This document shows, piece after piece, positions 1 to 10,512 of a stretch of 64,000 nt of DNA (the first letter of the stretch is position 1; every line of letters begins with the position of its first letter). Location: positions 4,386,001-4,450,000 of the forward strand of contig JAYJMM010000124.1 of the NCBI GenBank assembly GCA_037349105.1. Direction: 5' to 3'. Under the pieces are notes generated by a model. That model did no database searches and was not told where the DNA came from. It worked only from the letters and a program-made list of their open reading frames with translations. This stretch comes from Limnomonas spitsbergensis (Eukaryota > Chlorophyta > Chlorophyceae > Chlamydomonadales). The translations under genes were made by a program, and so were the position numbers.

Positions 1-529
1 TGCGACGGTTTTCAGCCAGGATCCTCTCCCCGCCATGGTAACAGTGCGGACGCGGCCTAGGCCCATGCCGCACTGTTCCCTTGACCTTCACGCCCGGCAG
101 GGCGCGGTCTTTCTTTCTTCCTTTCACTCCCCGTCCCCTGCTGTCACCTTCGGACGGATTTCAGCCAGGATCCTCTCCACGTGCACCAGCCAGAGTGGGA
201 TCAGCGCGTCGTTCGTTCCCTGTTCCCCAGCCTTCATCCCTCCCCGTCCCCTGCTGTCACCTTGCGATGGTTTAGTGTTTAGGGTCTAACCCTTAACCCT
301 AAACACCAAACCCAAAACCCCTGCTGTCACCTTGCAACAGTGTAGGGTTAAGGATTAAACCCTCAAGCCCTGCTGTAACCTTGCGAAGGTTGTCAGCCAG
401 GATGCTCTCCAGGTCATGGTAACAGTTCTAACACGGCCTAAGCCCATGCCGCACTGTTCCCTTAACCTTCACGCACCTGCGGGGCGCAGTCTTTCTTATT
501 TTCTTTCACTCCCCGTCCCCTGCTGTTAC
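1..529. repeat. Degenerate copies of the ARGLU1 exon-5/donor junction inside the following intron
   Basis: The true junction (about 511-566) reads, on the plus strand, CCGTCCCCTGCTGTTACC then TTGCGACGGTTTTCAGCCAG. Variants of this exon end plus splice donor recur at 1-30, 131-185, 245-275, 318-340 and 371-419. Some keep GGTGACAG or GGTTACAG donor-like sequence. They alternate with two copies of a short inverted-repeat element (34-98 and 416-478). No separate gene is seen. Confidence 0.6.
34..98 (+). repeat. Dispersed repeat family C (hairpin element), copies 1 and 2
   Basis: AACAGTGCGG (40-49) and CCGCACTGTT (68-77) form a perfect 10-bp inverted repeat around 18 nt, followed by CCCTTGACCTTCACGCCCG. 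A second copy lies at 416-478. Diverged copies are at 21795-21870 and 30800-30862. Confidence 0.65.
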
Positions 530-2651
530 CTTGCGACGGTTTTCAGCCAGGATCCTCTCCAAGTCATCCTGCCGCCGCCGCGCCTCGTCCTGCTCCCGCC
601 GCTTTCGCTCCAGTAGCGCCGCCTTCTCACTATCCAGCTGTGTCGTAACGCTCTCCTCTAGCTTGGCACGCTCCTCCTTGAGGCGAGTCTGGGACACGCA
701 CACACAAACACATTTACTTTGAGATAAAAACACACACGCACAAACACATGTCATCATGACATGACACGAGTTCATGACATTGAGTTTGAAACATTAATTA
801 AATGAGCCCCCCAAGGTTCTCTCCAGGCAAGAGAGGGGGGCAGATCAGCCGCCGTCCATGTAAGAGAATAGGCAGGCTGATGGGCATTCCCTCCAGGCAT
901 GAGACGGGAAGAGAGAAAGGTGACCTTGGGTACGAGTAAAGTGTGACTTAAGGTGAGCCCGGTGTTGTCTGGGGTGGGTGAAGTGTGACCTATAGCAGGC
1001 TCACCTGAATCCTCGTTTGCACCTCCTCCGACTCCATCAGCTCCGCAACCCTCTTCTTGGCAGCCTCGTCAATGTTCTTCACCACCTCCTCCTCGAGGAC
1101 GGCCAGCTGCGCTGCCTTGGCCGCGCTGATGACACCGCCCAGCACCACATGAGACCGGCCCTGAGCATTCTCCCTGGTGACAGTCCAAACACCAACACTG
1201 AAATGTGAAAACAATATGGAAATGCTCGTCTGATTACAAACCGACAACAGGGATGCACCCTCGTAGCAAGGGTGCCAGGTCGCAGGCTCCCTGCACACAA
1301 TTTCCCCTAAGGCCTAGAACCATAGCCTAGAACTCTCCGTGGCCCAAAAGGACCCTTAAGCCTGCAAGGCCCCTAACCTACTGCGTGCATATCCCCTAAA
1401 GCCAGCGAGTACCCTAACCTTTGCCCTAAAAGACACCTAAAGCCAGCAAGACCCCCAACCTATAGCTTGAAAGTCCCCCTAAAACCAGCAAGTACCCAAC
1501 CAGCAAGTATCCTATCCTAAAGCGTGCCGTCCCCTACAGCGTGCAAGTCCCCTTTAGCCAGCAAGTCCCCTGACCCACACACTGCAAGTACCCTAACCTA
1601 CAGCATGCAAGTCCCCTAAAGCCTGCAAGTCCCCTGACCCACACACTGCAAGCACGGTACCCTAACCTACAGCATGAAAGTCCTCTAAAGCTTGCAAGTC
1701 CCCTGACCCACACCCTGCAAGTACCCTAACCTACAGCATGCAAGTCCCCTAAAGCCTGCAAGTCCCCTGACCCACACCCTGCAAGTCCGCTACACCGCTT
1801 AAGTCCCCTTAAGCCTGCAAGTCCCCTGACCTTCACCCTGCAACTTGGCTGAATTGCATGTTTTCACCTTGAAGCGTCTTCATCTTTGCCACCTGTCCGG
1901 CGGTACTGCCTGCCAGGTGCAAGTGGGGCAACGCAGCTGAGTCAGCAAGCAATTCGAAAACAGCGCAGCTTGCCCTCTCGTGCACCTTTTCCATTGCCTA
2001 CCTGGCCGCCATTGGGAGGCAGCTGGGTGACCATCACTGGCCTGATTGGGACATGACCATGGCCCCAAAGCAGTGGGGACTGCTGCAACGGGCCCTCCGT
2101 CTGATAGTAAACATGCGCATACGCTATCAGCGCTCGTGTCACCGGCTGTAGGCCGGTCAAGCTTTTGTTACAATCACTTCAGTGGTGGCTGTCAGCCCAG
2201 GGGGCCCCCCACAGGTAATTTTGCGGCGCATTACGAAAACAGTGCTGCATGGCAGTCCCATGCACAGGGTCTGCCATGCGGCACTGTTTCATGTATGCGT
2301 TCTCTCACAACCACATGCATGCATGAATGCCGCATGAATGCCAGTGAGACAGCCGCGAATGTTGAAATGAAAACTAAGTATTTTGACACAGCTCTCAGGC
2401 GCTGAGCTGCACCTGTTCTTTGCAGCTGGCCGACGACCCGAGGAGGGCATTCCACTCGCGGCGCGAGCTGTCGCGGGGCTCTCGGACCTCCTGCCCGACT
2501 TGTGCCTCCTTGAAGGCGATCTGCGTAAGCACAACGCCATCATCCCGAAGAAGCAACCGTCAGGGACAGTACCCATGTGAAGGCATGCGTGCCATGCAGC
2601 AACAGCAGCAGACAACGACACTTGCCTTGAGCGCGACCTAGATCTCGCCAT
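530..2651 (-). CDS. ARGLU1: ARGLU1-like splicing co-regulator, 5' part of gene (5 exons, runs off left edge)
   Basis: Exons on the minus strand: 2651-2626, 2520-2413, 1905-1868, 1111-1005 and 688-530. Phases join cleanly and give 146 residues. The N-terminus is MARSRSRSRSPSRRHKSGRR, a short SR domain. After a linker comes a charged coiled coil containing EEEVVKNIDEAAKKRVAEL, SEEVQTRIQTRLKEER and QDDLERILAENRRK. This follows the block order of human ARGLU1 (EELERILEENNRK) and its plant homologues, nuclear proteins that couple transcription and pre-mRNA splicing. Exon 1 ends AAG|GCAAGT, a GC-AG intron. The C-terminal third must lie left of the window. Exon 3 is only 38 nt and the acceptor of exon 4 was chosen by phase, so these two are the least certain. 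The gene is divergent from the SAM carrier at 4293. Copies of the 3' end of exon 5 with its donor lie at 1-420. Confidence 0.8.
1330..1850. repeat. Imperfect ~62-bp tandem repeat in ARGLU1 intron 3
   Basis: Motifs such as AGCATGCAAGTCCCCTAAAG and CTGACCCACACCCTGCAAGT alternate about eight times with substitutions and small indels. The array lies between exons at 1868 and 1111 and has no coding potential. Confidence 0.6.
2237..2289. repeat. Near-perfect 19-bp inverted repeat (hairpin) in ARGLU1 intron 2
   Basis: Left arm AAACAGTGCTGCATGGCAG (2237-2255) matches the reverse complement of the right arm (2271-2289) at 18 of 19 positions around a 15-nt loop. The outer bases (ACAGTGC/GCACTGT) match those of the short dispersed inverted-repeat family at 34-98. 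Confidence 0.55.
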
Positions 2652-4292
2652 GCTGCGCCAAACTATCTGATTGCCTGCTGTGAGCACCAAGGAAGGAGGT
2701 AATAAAAAACGCCGTATCGTGGCTTGACGATGTGCGTTGGCCTTCCCGCTCCTCCTACTTCACACTCAACGACCTGCTACTGCCAGGTTGCCAAGCCTCG
2801 GCAGGCGCACCAATTCTTGCTACTGCGACGAACACCAGGCAGCTCATTTGATCGCATTGCATCGATTCCCAATCCCGAACTATTTACTCGATTATCACTT
2901 TTCGACGAAGAGACGCATCAGAGTTTGCCCGCGTGTCATCATCCGGCCTACGCTTCCCGGGGGCGATCGTTGCCTACCTGGCGCGCACACACGGGTCGGC
3001 CGCAGCACCCGTTCCTAGGCTGCGCCTCTCAACCTCCGGGTAAATCCAGAAGCGCAGAGTTCCAGGGTGACGCTCGGTGGTCATCACCATGGTGCACAAT
3101 CACGTCCCAGGTGGGAAAAAGGCCCCCTGGGGCACTCTCAGTAGGCCGCCCATGCGACTCCCGCATGGCGCATACACCAGGCGGGGGACTGAGGACTGGG
3201 GGGGCACCCTCACTAGGCCTCCCATGCCCCCCCTGCATTGATCCTACCGTTCCTTCAATGCGCGCCAAATCCAAAGTGCGCCAAATCCACCTTGGGCGGC
3301 CATCACCGTGGCGCACGCCCATACCCCAAGTGGAATTGGGGGCTGGAGGGCACCCTCGCCTGGCCTTGGGTTCATTCCCATGCCACTGGTTTATGGTTCG
3401 GTGTTGGTTAATTGCCTAGGGGTTGCTGTTATTCAGGTGTCTGTCCTGGTTTATTTAGTGCTCAAACTGGTTTGCGGGCACCCGTCCCATGCGTCAAATG
3501 TAACGGTCTGCTGGACTGTAAAAACTACATAGGCCTCCCATACAACCGCGGCATGCACCCCAGTAGTAACTCAAACGTGCGCATAACTAACATTAAGGCT
3601 GTCGGGCGGCCACTACTGGGTCGATGGGGAGCCAAACGTTGACCGGCCCACAGCTAGCCTAATGCAAATAACGTTTTAGATCAAACCTAAAACCTAACAA
3701 GCCTAAAACAACCTCGTGAAGGTTGCAACTAGCCCCCAAAAGTATATATAAATTACAGAATGAAAATATAATAAAGTATCTAAAATGACTGTGGCAACCT
3801 GCACAACCTCGTTCATATGCACAAAAGCACCGCTTTCATGCAAAATAATCGTCTCGTACAGTACTTCCTGCAACTCTGAAGCATGCTGTACATCGCCCAT
3901 GCAATGTTAACTTCTGCGGCTGACCTATGTGTGCGGCCGTTGCTCTACGGCAGGGATGCACCACCTGCTGCTATGCATGTGTAAGGCTGGATGCACACGG
4001 CCTAATCCTCATTAGCCTATGAGGGTTAAGGTAATGCGTATAAGCTAACCCTCGTAACCTTATGAGTATAAAGCTCATGCGTATAAACTACTCGACACTT
4101 TTGAGGCCGCCTCACGCCTCAACCTGCCCACCTCTGTGCAAACCCGGTGGTGCCAGATGCGTCAGTGGCGCTGCACACCACCTTCACACCACCTCCACAC
4201 CATCTTCACACTACCTTCACACAGCATTGGCCTGGCTAAGCCGCTCACCCTGCTTCCTCGCAGATCCTCACAGAGCTAGAAACCCCCTCTTC
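2652..4292. other. Intergenic region between divergent ARGLU1 and SAM carrier genes
   Basis: About 1.6 kb without a convincing gene. 3040-3380 holds degenerate tandem segments with shared phrases such as GGCCATCACCGTGG / GGTCATCACCATGG and GGGGGCACCCTCACTAGGC. A stretch at 3600-3650 resembles a dispersed repeat (GATGGGGAGCCAAACGTTGACC). Promoters of both genes should lie here, but no TATA or other site is clear enough to place. A 231-codon frame at 2724-3419 has no recognisable domain and is judged spurious. Confidence 0.4.
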
Positions 4293-7200
4293 ATGATCGC
4301 CTCAACGTCGGAGACCAAGCAGCAGCAGCAACAACATGCAACTGCAACAGCGCCACCTATCGGCCCCCCGGCTGCATGGCGGTTTGTGGCGGGAAACCTG
4401 CTGGCGGGAGCGATATCTGGGTGTGCCGTTGAAGCGGGTGAGGTCCACTGTGGGCAATAAGGCGTCACTTATCTTCCAGGACGAAGGCCTTGTATCAGGA
4501 ATGAACATATCACATGCAGAAAAGTGCCCATGCGTAGAATCACCCATGCATAGAATTACCCATGCATGATATTACCCATGCATAGAATCACCCATGCATA
4601 GAATCACCCATGCATAGAATCACCCATGCATAGAATCACCCATGCATAGAATCACCCATGCATGGAATTACCCATGCATAGAATCACCCATGCATAGAAT
4701 CACCCATGCATAGAATCACCCATGCATAGAATCACCCATGCATAGAATCACCCATGCATAGAATCACCCATGCATAGAATCACCCATGCATAGAATCACC
4801 CATGCATAGAATCACCCATGCATAGAATCACCCATGCATAGAATCACCCATGCATAGAATCACCCATGCATAGAATCACCCATGCATAGAATCACCCATG
4901 CATAGAATCACCCATGCATGGAATCACCCATGCATGGAATCACCCATGCATGGAATCACCCATGCATGGAATCACCCATGCATAGAATCACCCATGCATA
5001 GAATCACCCATGCATAGAATCACCCATGCATAGAATCACCCATGCATAGAATCACCCATGCATAGAATCACCCATGCATAGAATCACCCATGCATGGAAT
5101 TACCCATGCATAGAATCACCCATGCATGGAATTACCCATGCATAGAATCACCCATGCATAGAATCACCCATGCATAGAATCATTCATGCATATAATCACC
5201 CATGCATAGAATCACCCATGCATAGAATCACCCATGCATGGAATTATCCATGCATAGAATCACCCATGCATAGAATCACCCATGCATGGAATTACCCAGG
5301 CGTAAAACCACGTATGCATAAAACCACCCAGACATGGAATAACGCATGCCTTAACCCACCCATGCATGGCATCATCCATGCATAGAATCTCCCATGCATA
5401 GAAAGCTCATGCATGGGATCTGAAATGTGCAGTATCACCCATGCACAGAGCCACCCATGCGTATAAATACCCATGCATACATTTTTTTATGTACATAGCC
5501 GCCCATGCGGCCATGCATGCCCTTGGTCTTTGCCCTGCCTACCTATGCATTGCGATTCTGATGCACAGCAGCCCCATGCCCCCACCCAACGGCCACCCTC
5601 CATCCTGCTTGCAGCACTGTACCCCATCGACACCGTCAAGACCCGGATGCAAGCCATGATCGGAGGGGGGGGCTTGAAAGCGCTCATCCAGTCGGGTGGC
5701 GGGAAGGCTTTGTATGCGGGTGCGTTGTAACATGGAGCTGCAGGGGGGCTTAGAGACTTGGTAGGAGGGGCAGTGTCTCAAAAGCGCTCTTCCAGTCGGG
5801 TGGCGGGAAGGACTTGTCGGGTGCGTCGTGATGTATAATTGCGAAGGCGCTTAGGGTCTTAGGTCGTGGGACATGAGCCTCATATACAGGTATGACCCGT
5901 GTATTGATCCAGTCGGGTGGCATTTTCGGTTCACACCTCTGACACCCCCCCCCTCGACAACTGTCCCCTGTAGGCATGTGGATCCCCCCCTTCCTTCAGC
6001 ATTCAGGGTTATCCCCTCTCAGTTTCTCACACACCTTCCCCTGGTCGATTTTGCTCCCTGGATATGTGGGGGGACCTCCTGGGTGTTTAGGATCACGCCT
6101 TCTCACACACCTTCCCCTCATCCTCCCTGTCCTGCAGGTGTGTGGGGGAACCTGCTGGGCGTGGCCCCCGCGTCCGCCCTCTTCATCTCGGTGTACGAGC
6201 CGGTCAAGGGGCAGGTCCAGGGTGCCATGCCGCGGGACAGGCAGTACGTGGGTCCTCTGGTGGCTGGCGCGGCGGCAGGGCTGGTATCGTCTTTCATCAG
6301 GTGGGCAACAAAGCGGAGTGGACAGGGCTTAGGGTTATGGGTTGAGGGTTGGTATCTTTGGCCATGAGGTGGGCAACAAACCGGGCTAAGGGTAAAGGGT
6401 TGAGTGTTGAGGGCTCTAATTTTGTTTTCATCAGGTGGGCAACAAAGTGGGCTTAGGGTCGAGGGCTCAAGGATAAGGGTTTAGGGCTGAAGGCTGGTAT
6501 CTTCTTTGATCAGGTGGGCAACAAAGAGGGGGGAAGAGGGCTTAGGGTCAAGGGTTTAGGGCTGAGGGCTGGTATCATCTTTCATCAGGTGGGCGACAAA
6601 GCGGGGGAGGTGAGGGTCAAGGGTTGAGGGTTGAGGGCTGGTATCATCTTTCATCAAGTGGGCAACTAAGAGGAGGGGAGAGGGTCAAGGGTTTAGGGGA
6701 GAGGGTTGAGGATTGAGGCTTGAGGGCTGGTATCCTCTTTCATCTGGTGGCCAACAAAGAGGGGGGAGAGGGCTTAGGGTCAAGGGTTGAAGGTTGAGGG
6801 CTGGTATTCTCTTTCATCAGGTGGGCAACAAAGTGGGCTTAGTGTCAAGGGTTTAGGGTCAAGGGTTTAGGGATGAGGGCTGGTATCTTCGGTCATGAGG
6901 TGGGAAACAAAGTGGGTTGAGGGTCAAGGGTTGAGGGTTGAGGGCTGGTATCATCTTTCATCAGGTGGGCAACTAAGAGGAGGGGAGAGGGTCAAGGGTT
7001 TAGGGGAGAGGGTTGAGGATTGAGGTTTGAGGGCTGGTATCCTTTTTCATCAGGTGGGCAACAAAGAGGGCTAAGTTCTGTTTGCGAATTTCTATACTAT
7101 TATTAAGGTGTGAAGCCCTGAAACCAAACCCTACACCCGCAAAGGCCCTAGGACGATGGCTCTTTCATGAAAGGGGCATCGAGCAGAGCTTAGGCTTTGG

Positions 7201-10200
7201 TTTTCAGATGGAGGGTCTGGTGCGGGCTATATCCATGACATTAAGTGGGGTAAGCTGAAATAATGTGGGGGTCAGCTGAAATAAAAAGAGGTCGGCTGAA
7301 ATAAAGTGAGATCCGCTGAAATAAAGTGAGGTTGGCTGAAATAAAGTGAGGTCAGCTGAAATTAGCTTTGCTATCCACCAGGGTGCCCGCATAGGGGGTC
7401 AGGTGCACAACACAACACAAATGTGTACCCTGAGGTGTGGGCGAAGCCTAAACCCTGAGGTGTGGACCAAGCTTAAACCCTGAGGTGTGGACCAAGCTTA
7501 AAGCCTGAGGTGTGGACACAGCTTAAAACCTGAGGTGTGGACATAGCTTCAAACAGAACAGCTTTGCCCCCCCCCCTCCGTGCGAGTGGCCTGAACTGTG
7601 CCCTAAAGGCAGCTTCCTGCTTAACTAATCGGGTCACTCGGGCAGACTGCCTCGCATGCGCTCGTTACAAAAATAGGTGACTTGAGGCCTGGATGCAGCT
7701 GAATAGCTGATCATGCATGGCTGATCATGAATAGCTGAATAGCTGAAAAGCTGAATTGCTGAATAGCCGATCATGAAACGATGCTGCACCTCTAGGTGGC
7801 CAGGTGCACACTCAACTTTAAGTGAGGTGTGGATGCAGCTGAGGTGTGGATGCAGGTGTGGATGCAGCTGTGGATGCAGCTGAACGTAACGAGCTTTGCA
7901 GCTCAGGGTTAAGGGTAAAACCCGAAACCCTTAACCCGAAACACGCTTTTTCAACTCAGGGTTTAGGGTTCGGTTAAACCCTAAACCCTAAACACGCTTT
8001 TGCACCTCAGGGTGCCCACGGAGGTGATCAAGTCGAGGCTGCAGACCAAGGAGTTCCAGGGGCCACTACAGGCGGTGAGTGATGGTGGCCATAATCATGT
8101 CATTACGTGGGATCTTGTTATGGGAATGTGTGAGATGGAGTGGCGGCCACAGATATGTAACTGATATGTAGCTGAAGCCCACCCAAAATAGCATTGCCAT
8201 ACCCACTTGCAGATGTAGCTGATATGTAGCTGAGGCCCCCCAAAATACCGTCCACTTCGTGGAGGCCCAATCAAAATAGCATTGCCATACCTACTTGTAG
8301 ATGTAGTTGATATGTAGCTGAAGCCCACCAAAAATAATATGGTCATATCTACCTGCAGATGTAGCTGATGTGTAGCTGAATCCCACCCAAGATAGCATTG
8401 ATATATCTACTTGCAGATGTAGCTGATATGTAGCTGAAGCCCACCAAAAATAGCATTGATATATCTACTTGCAGATGTAGCTGATATGTAGCTGAATCCC
8501 ACCAAAAATAGCATTGATATATCTACTTACAGATGTAGCTGATATGTAGCTGAATCCCACCCAAAATAGCATTGCCATACCTACATGCAGATGTAGCTGA
8601 TATGTAGCTGAATCCCACCCAATTCAGGACAATATCTTGCCCTTCTGCTGATCCAGCTGATATGTAGCTGATGCACTCCCCCAATAACAGTTTCATGTAC
8701 CTCTTATAATGTAGCTGTTATGTAGCTGACAATCACAAATAGCAACATTGCCATGCCACGCTGCAGGTGCGCTCCATCCTGACACACGAGGGGGTGCGAG
8801 GCCTCTTTGCAGGCTACGGCGCGTTCCTGTTACGGGACCTGCCGTTCGACGCGATCGAGTTTGTGACCTATGAGCAGGCAAGTGTGGGTGCCGCACGCCC
8901 ATGTGCGTGTCGCAGACGCCAGGTTTTCCAGGGTTGGGCGGCCGGCCTCATACCTTGTAAAGTACAAAGAAAAGAAAAGACGTCGAAAGTCTGGACGAGG
9001 ACCGTCGTCCGTCAGATATCGTTTTTCACCAAGCCAGCCAGGTTCACGAGCTGTTGCTTAGCGGCCTATTGGGTGGTTGCCATGCATCGCATGGTGCACA
9101 TGCAACCCTGATTCCAATGCTCTGCCACCACATGCTTCTCAGCTTAAGCGCGACAGGTAATCGTGATGCAGATTGCAGACGTGAAAAGTGTGGACGAGGC
9201 CCCTGTGTCAGAGATCGTTTTCACCTAGCCAGCCAGGTTCACACGCAGTTCATAACAGGCCGATTGGATTTTGTGCCGTGAAACCCCAGACGCACGAGCA
9301 AATCCTATTATTAACGTCAAAGTAAACTCTCAACCATAAACCCTGACTCACGTACTGACCCTCTTTTCAACGAAAATTGAACCCTGAATCCACTTTTCTG
9401 CCGCTGCATGCTTCACAGCTGAAGCACAGCAGCCAAACATGGGCGGGGCGAGAGCTCAACTCAGGAGAAACGTCCATTATAGGGGCCATGGCAGGGGGCT
9501 TCACTGGTGAGCGCTTGGCTCCTGTTTCCATCCGAGTTTCCCCGCAATAGCTAATAAAGAAAGAAAAATATACACCCTGGGGTATATCGTTATATGATAA
9601 TGACTGTTTTTGGAACTACCGATGCGGCCCACAGCACCTGCCTGATAAGGGGTGCCTGTCGCCATCCGAGTTTCCCCCCAAAATCAGCTCTGGAGAACAT
9701 CCTTAGTTGTAGGGGCCATGGCAGGGGGCCATCACAAGTGAGCGTGTTGCTCCTGTTTCCATCCCTGTTTTACCCCAATAAGGAGTGTCTGTTTCAATCC
9801 GAGTTTCTCCCCAAACTCAGCTCTGAGCAACTGCCGCAGTTGTAGGGGTCTTGGCATGGGGGCCCATCACAGGTGAGCCAGATTTGCTTCCCCACTCCCT
9901 CTCTGCTTTTGTACTGTCGTGTCTTCGCTCGGCTGTCTGTGTGTCCCTTGATTTGCCTCAAGCCCTTTTTGCATGCACTTTGATCCATGGATTTTCCTGG
10001 AACCCTACACCCTCCACCCTTAAAACTTGCACCCTGAACACTTCACTCTAATTACGACCAGAATCATAAAACCAAACCCTGAACCCTGAATATCGCCCTG
10101 AACCCTAAATCCTGCACCCTGAACGCCCGCTCTGGCTGCGATGCTTCCCCCTTGTGCAGGCATCGTGACCACGCCCCTGGACGTGCTTAAAACCCGCTTG

Positions 10201-10449
10201 ATGACCCAGGGCGCGTCGGGGCGGTACAGCAGCCTGCTCAACGCCACCGCGACCATTGCGCGCGAGGAGGGATGGTCGGCCTTCATGCGAGGCTGGCAGC
10301 CGCGCCTGATCTGGATCTCGATGGGCGGCTTTGTCTTCTTCCCGGTGCTCGAGGCCACCAAGAAGGTGGGTGTTCATACCAGGGGGGGGAGTGTGTTCAT
10401 ACCTGTGCTCCATACCATGAGTTCATGTGGGGCTGGCAGCCGCGCCTGA
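4293..10449 (+). CDS. SAMC: S-adenosylmethionine carrier, mitochondrial carrier family (SAMC / SLC25A26 type)
   Basis: Exons: 4293-4437, 5615-5719, 6138-6300, 8011-8074, 8767-8877, 9419-9506, 10160-10449; all phases agree and give about 321 residues. It is an inner-membrane exchanger of SAM for S-adenosylhomocysteine. The three carrier repeats each show the P-x-D/E-x-x-K-x-R signature: YPIDTVKTR (residues 51-59), VPTEVIKSRLQ (from 139) and TPLDVLKTRL (from 230). The blocks PASALFISVYEPVK, GYGAFLLRDLPFDAIEF and VTTPLDVLKTRLMTQG follow Arabidopsis SAMC1 closely and set it apart from other carriers. Exon 5 ends GAGCAG|GCAAGT, a GC-AG intron. The C-terminus is uncertain: reading past ATKK (10365) ends at TGA 10447-10449 at a normal family length, but GTGGGT there could also be a donor to a further exon. 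Introns are loaded with copies of the gene's own splice junctions. Confidence 0.92.
4503..5440. repeat. 17-bp satellite in SAM carrier intron 1
   Basis: About 50 tandem copies of CCCATGCATAGAATCAC, with occasional GGAAT or TTACC variants. Each unit carries the palindrome ATGCAT. The unit is not a multiple of three and is not derived from the flanking exons. Degenerate copies continue to about 5515. Confidence 0.9.
5720..6137. repeat. Copies of exon-2 donor and exon-3 acceptor regions in SAM carrier intron 2
   Basis: 5775-5830 repeats the end of exon 2 and its donor (AAAGCGCTCTTCCAGTCGGG, then GGCGGGAAGG and GGGTGCGT); a shorter piece (ATCCAGTCGGGTGGCATTTT) lies near 5905. 6060-6095 (GATATGTGGGGGGACCTCCT) is a degraded copy of the start of exon 3, preceded like the real one by CTCACACACCTTCCCCT. 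Confidence 0.65.
6301..7070. repeat. Array derived from SAM carrier exon-3/donor junction
   Basis: Exon 3 ends GGGCTGGTATCGTCTTTCAT CAG|GTGGGCAACAAAG. Similar strings (GGTATCATCTTTCATCAG then GTGGGCAACAAAG) recur about nine times, near 6430, 6500, 6575, 6650, 6735, 6810, 6885, 6955 and 7045, separated by telomere-like GGGTTTAGGG/GGGTTGAGGG filler. Most copies keep an intact CAG|GTGGGC donor. Confidence 0.8.
7200..7560. repeat. Short tandem repeats in SAM carrier intron 3
   Basis: 7230-7365 repeats a ~20-bp unit GGCTGAAATAAAGTGAGGTC. 7425-7555 repeats a ~30-bp unit with CCTGAGGTGTGGACCAAGCT. The rest of the intron to 8010 has AGCTGAATAGCTGATCATG pieces and CCCTAAACCCTAAAC tracts. Confidence 0.65.
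8140..8766. repeat. ~58-bp array derived from the intron-4 3' splice site
   Basis: About nine copies of GATGTAGCTGATATGTAGCT, then GAAGCCCACC and AAAATAGCATTGCCATACCT, ending acttgcAG. The real acceptor before exon 5 (8767) sits in the same context (AGCAACATTGCCATGCCACG then ctgcAG). Most copies therefore keep a branch-point-like tract and an AG acceptor. Confidence 0.7.
9660..9890. repeat. Two degraded copies of the SAM carrier exon-6 3' end and donor
   Basis: Exon 6 ends with GGGGCCATGGCAGGGGGCTT and a GTGAGCG donor. 9712-9748 (GGGGCCATGGCAGGGGGCCA, then GTGAGCG) and 9845-9880 (GGGGTCTTGGCATGGGGGCC, then GTGAGCC) copy it. Downstream words such as CTCCTGTTTCCATCC are repeated as well. Confidence 0.7.
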
Positions 10450-10512
10450 TCTGGATCTCGATGGGCGGCTTTGTCTTCTTCCCGATGCTCGAGGCCACCA
10501 AGAAGGTGGGTG
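10422..10512 (+). repeat. Tandem duplicate of the last ~80 bp of SAM carrier exon 7
   Basis: The block 10282-10372 is repeated 140 bp downstream almost unchanged (GTGCTC becomes ATGCTC, Val to Met), including the AAGAAG|GTGGGT donor-like end. The predicted stop at 10447-10449 falls inside the copy in a different frame. It may be a non-functional duplicate or an alternative last exon. Confidence 0.8.

Noticed and set aside
2724..3419. 231-codon plus-strand frame between ARGLU1 and the SAM carrier
   Set aside because: No recognisable domain, no conserved block, and it overlaps degenerate tandem sequence.
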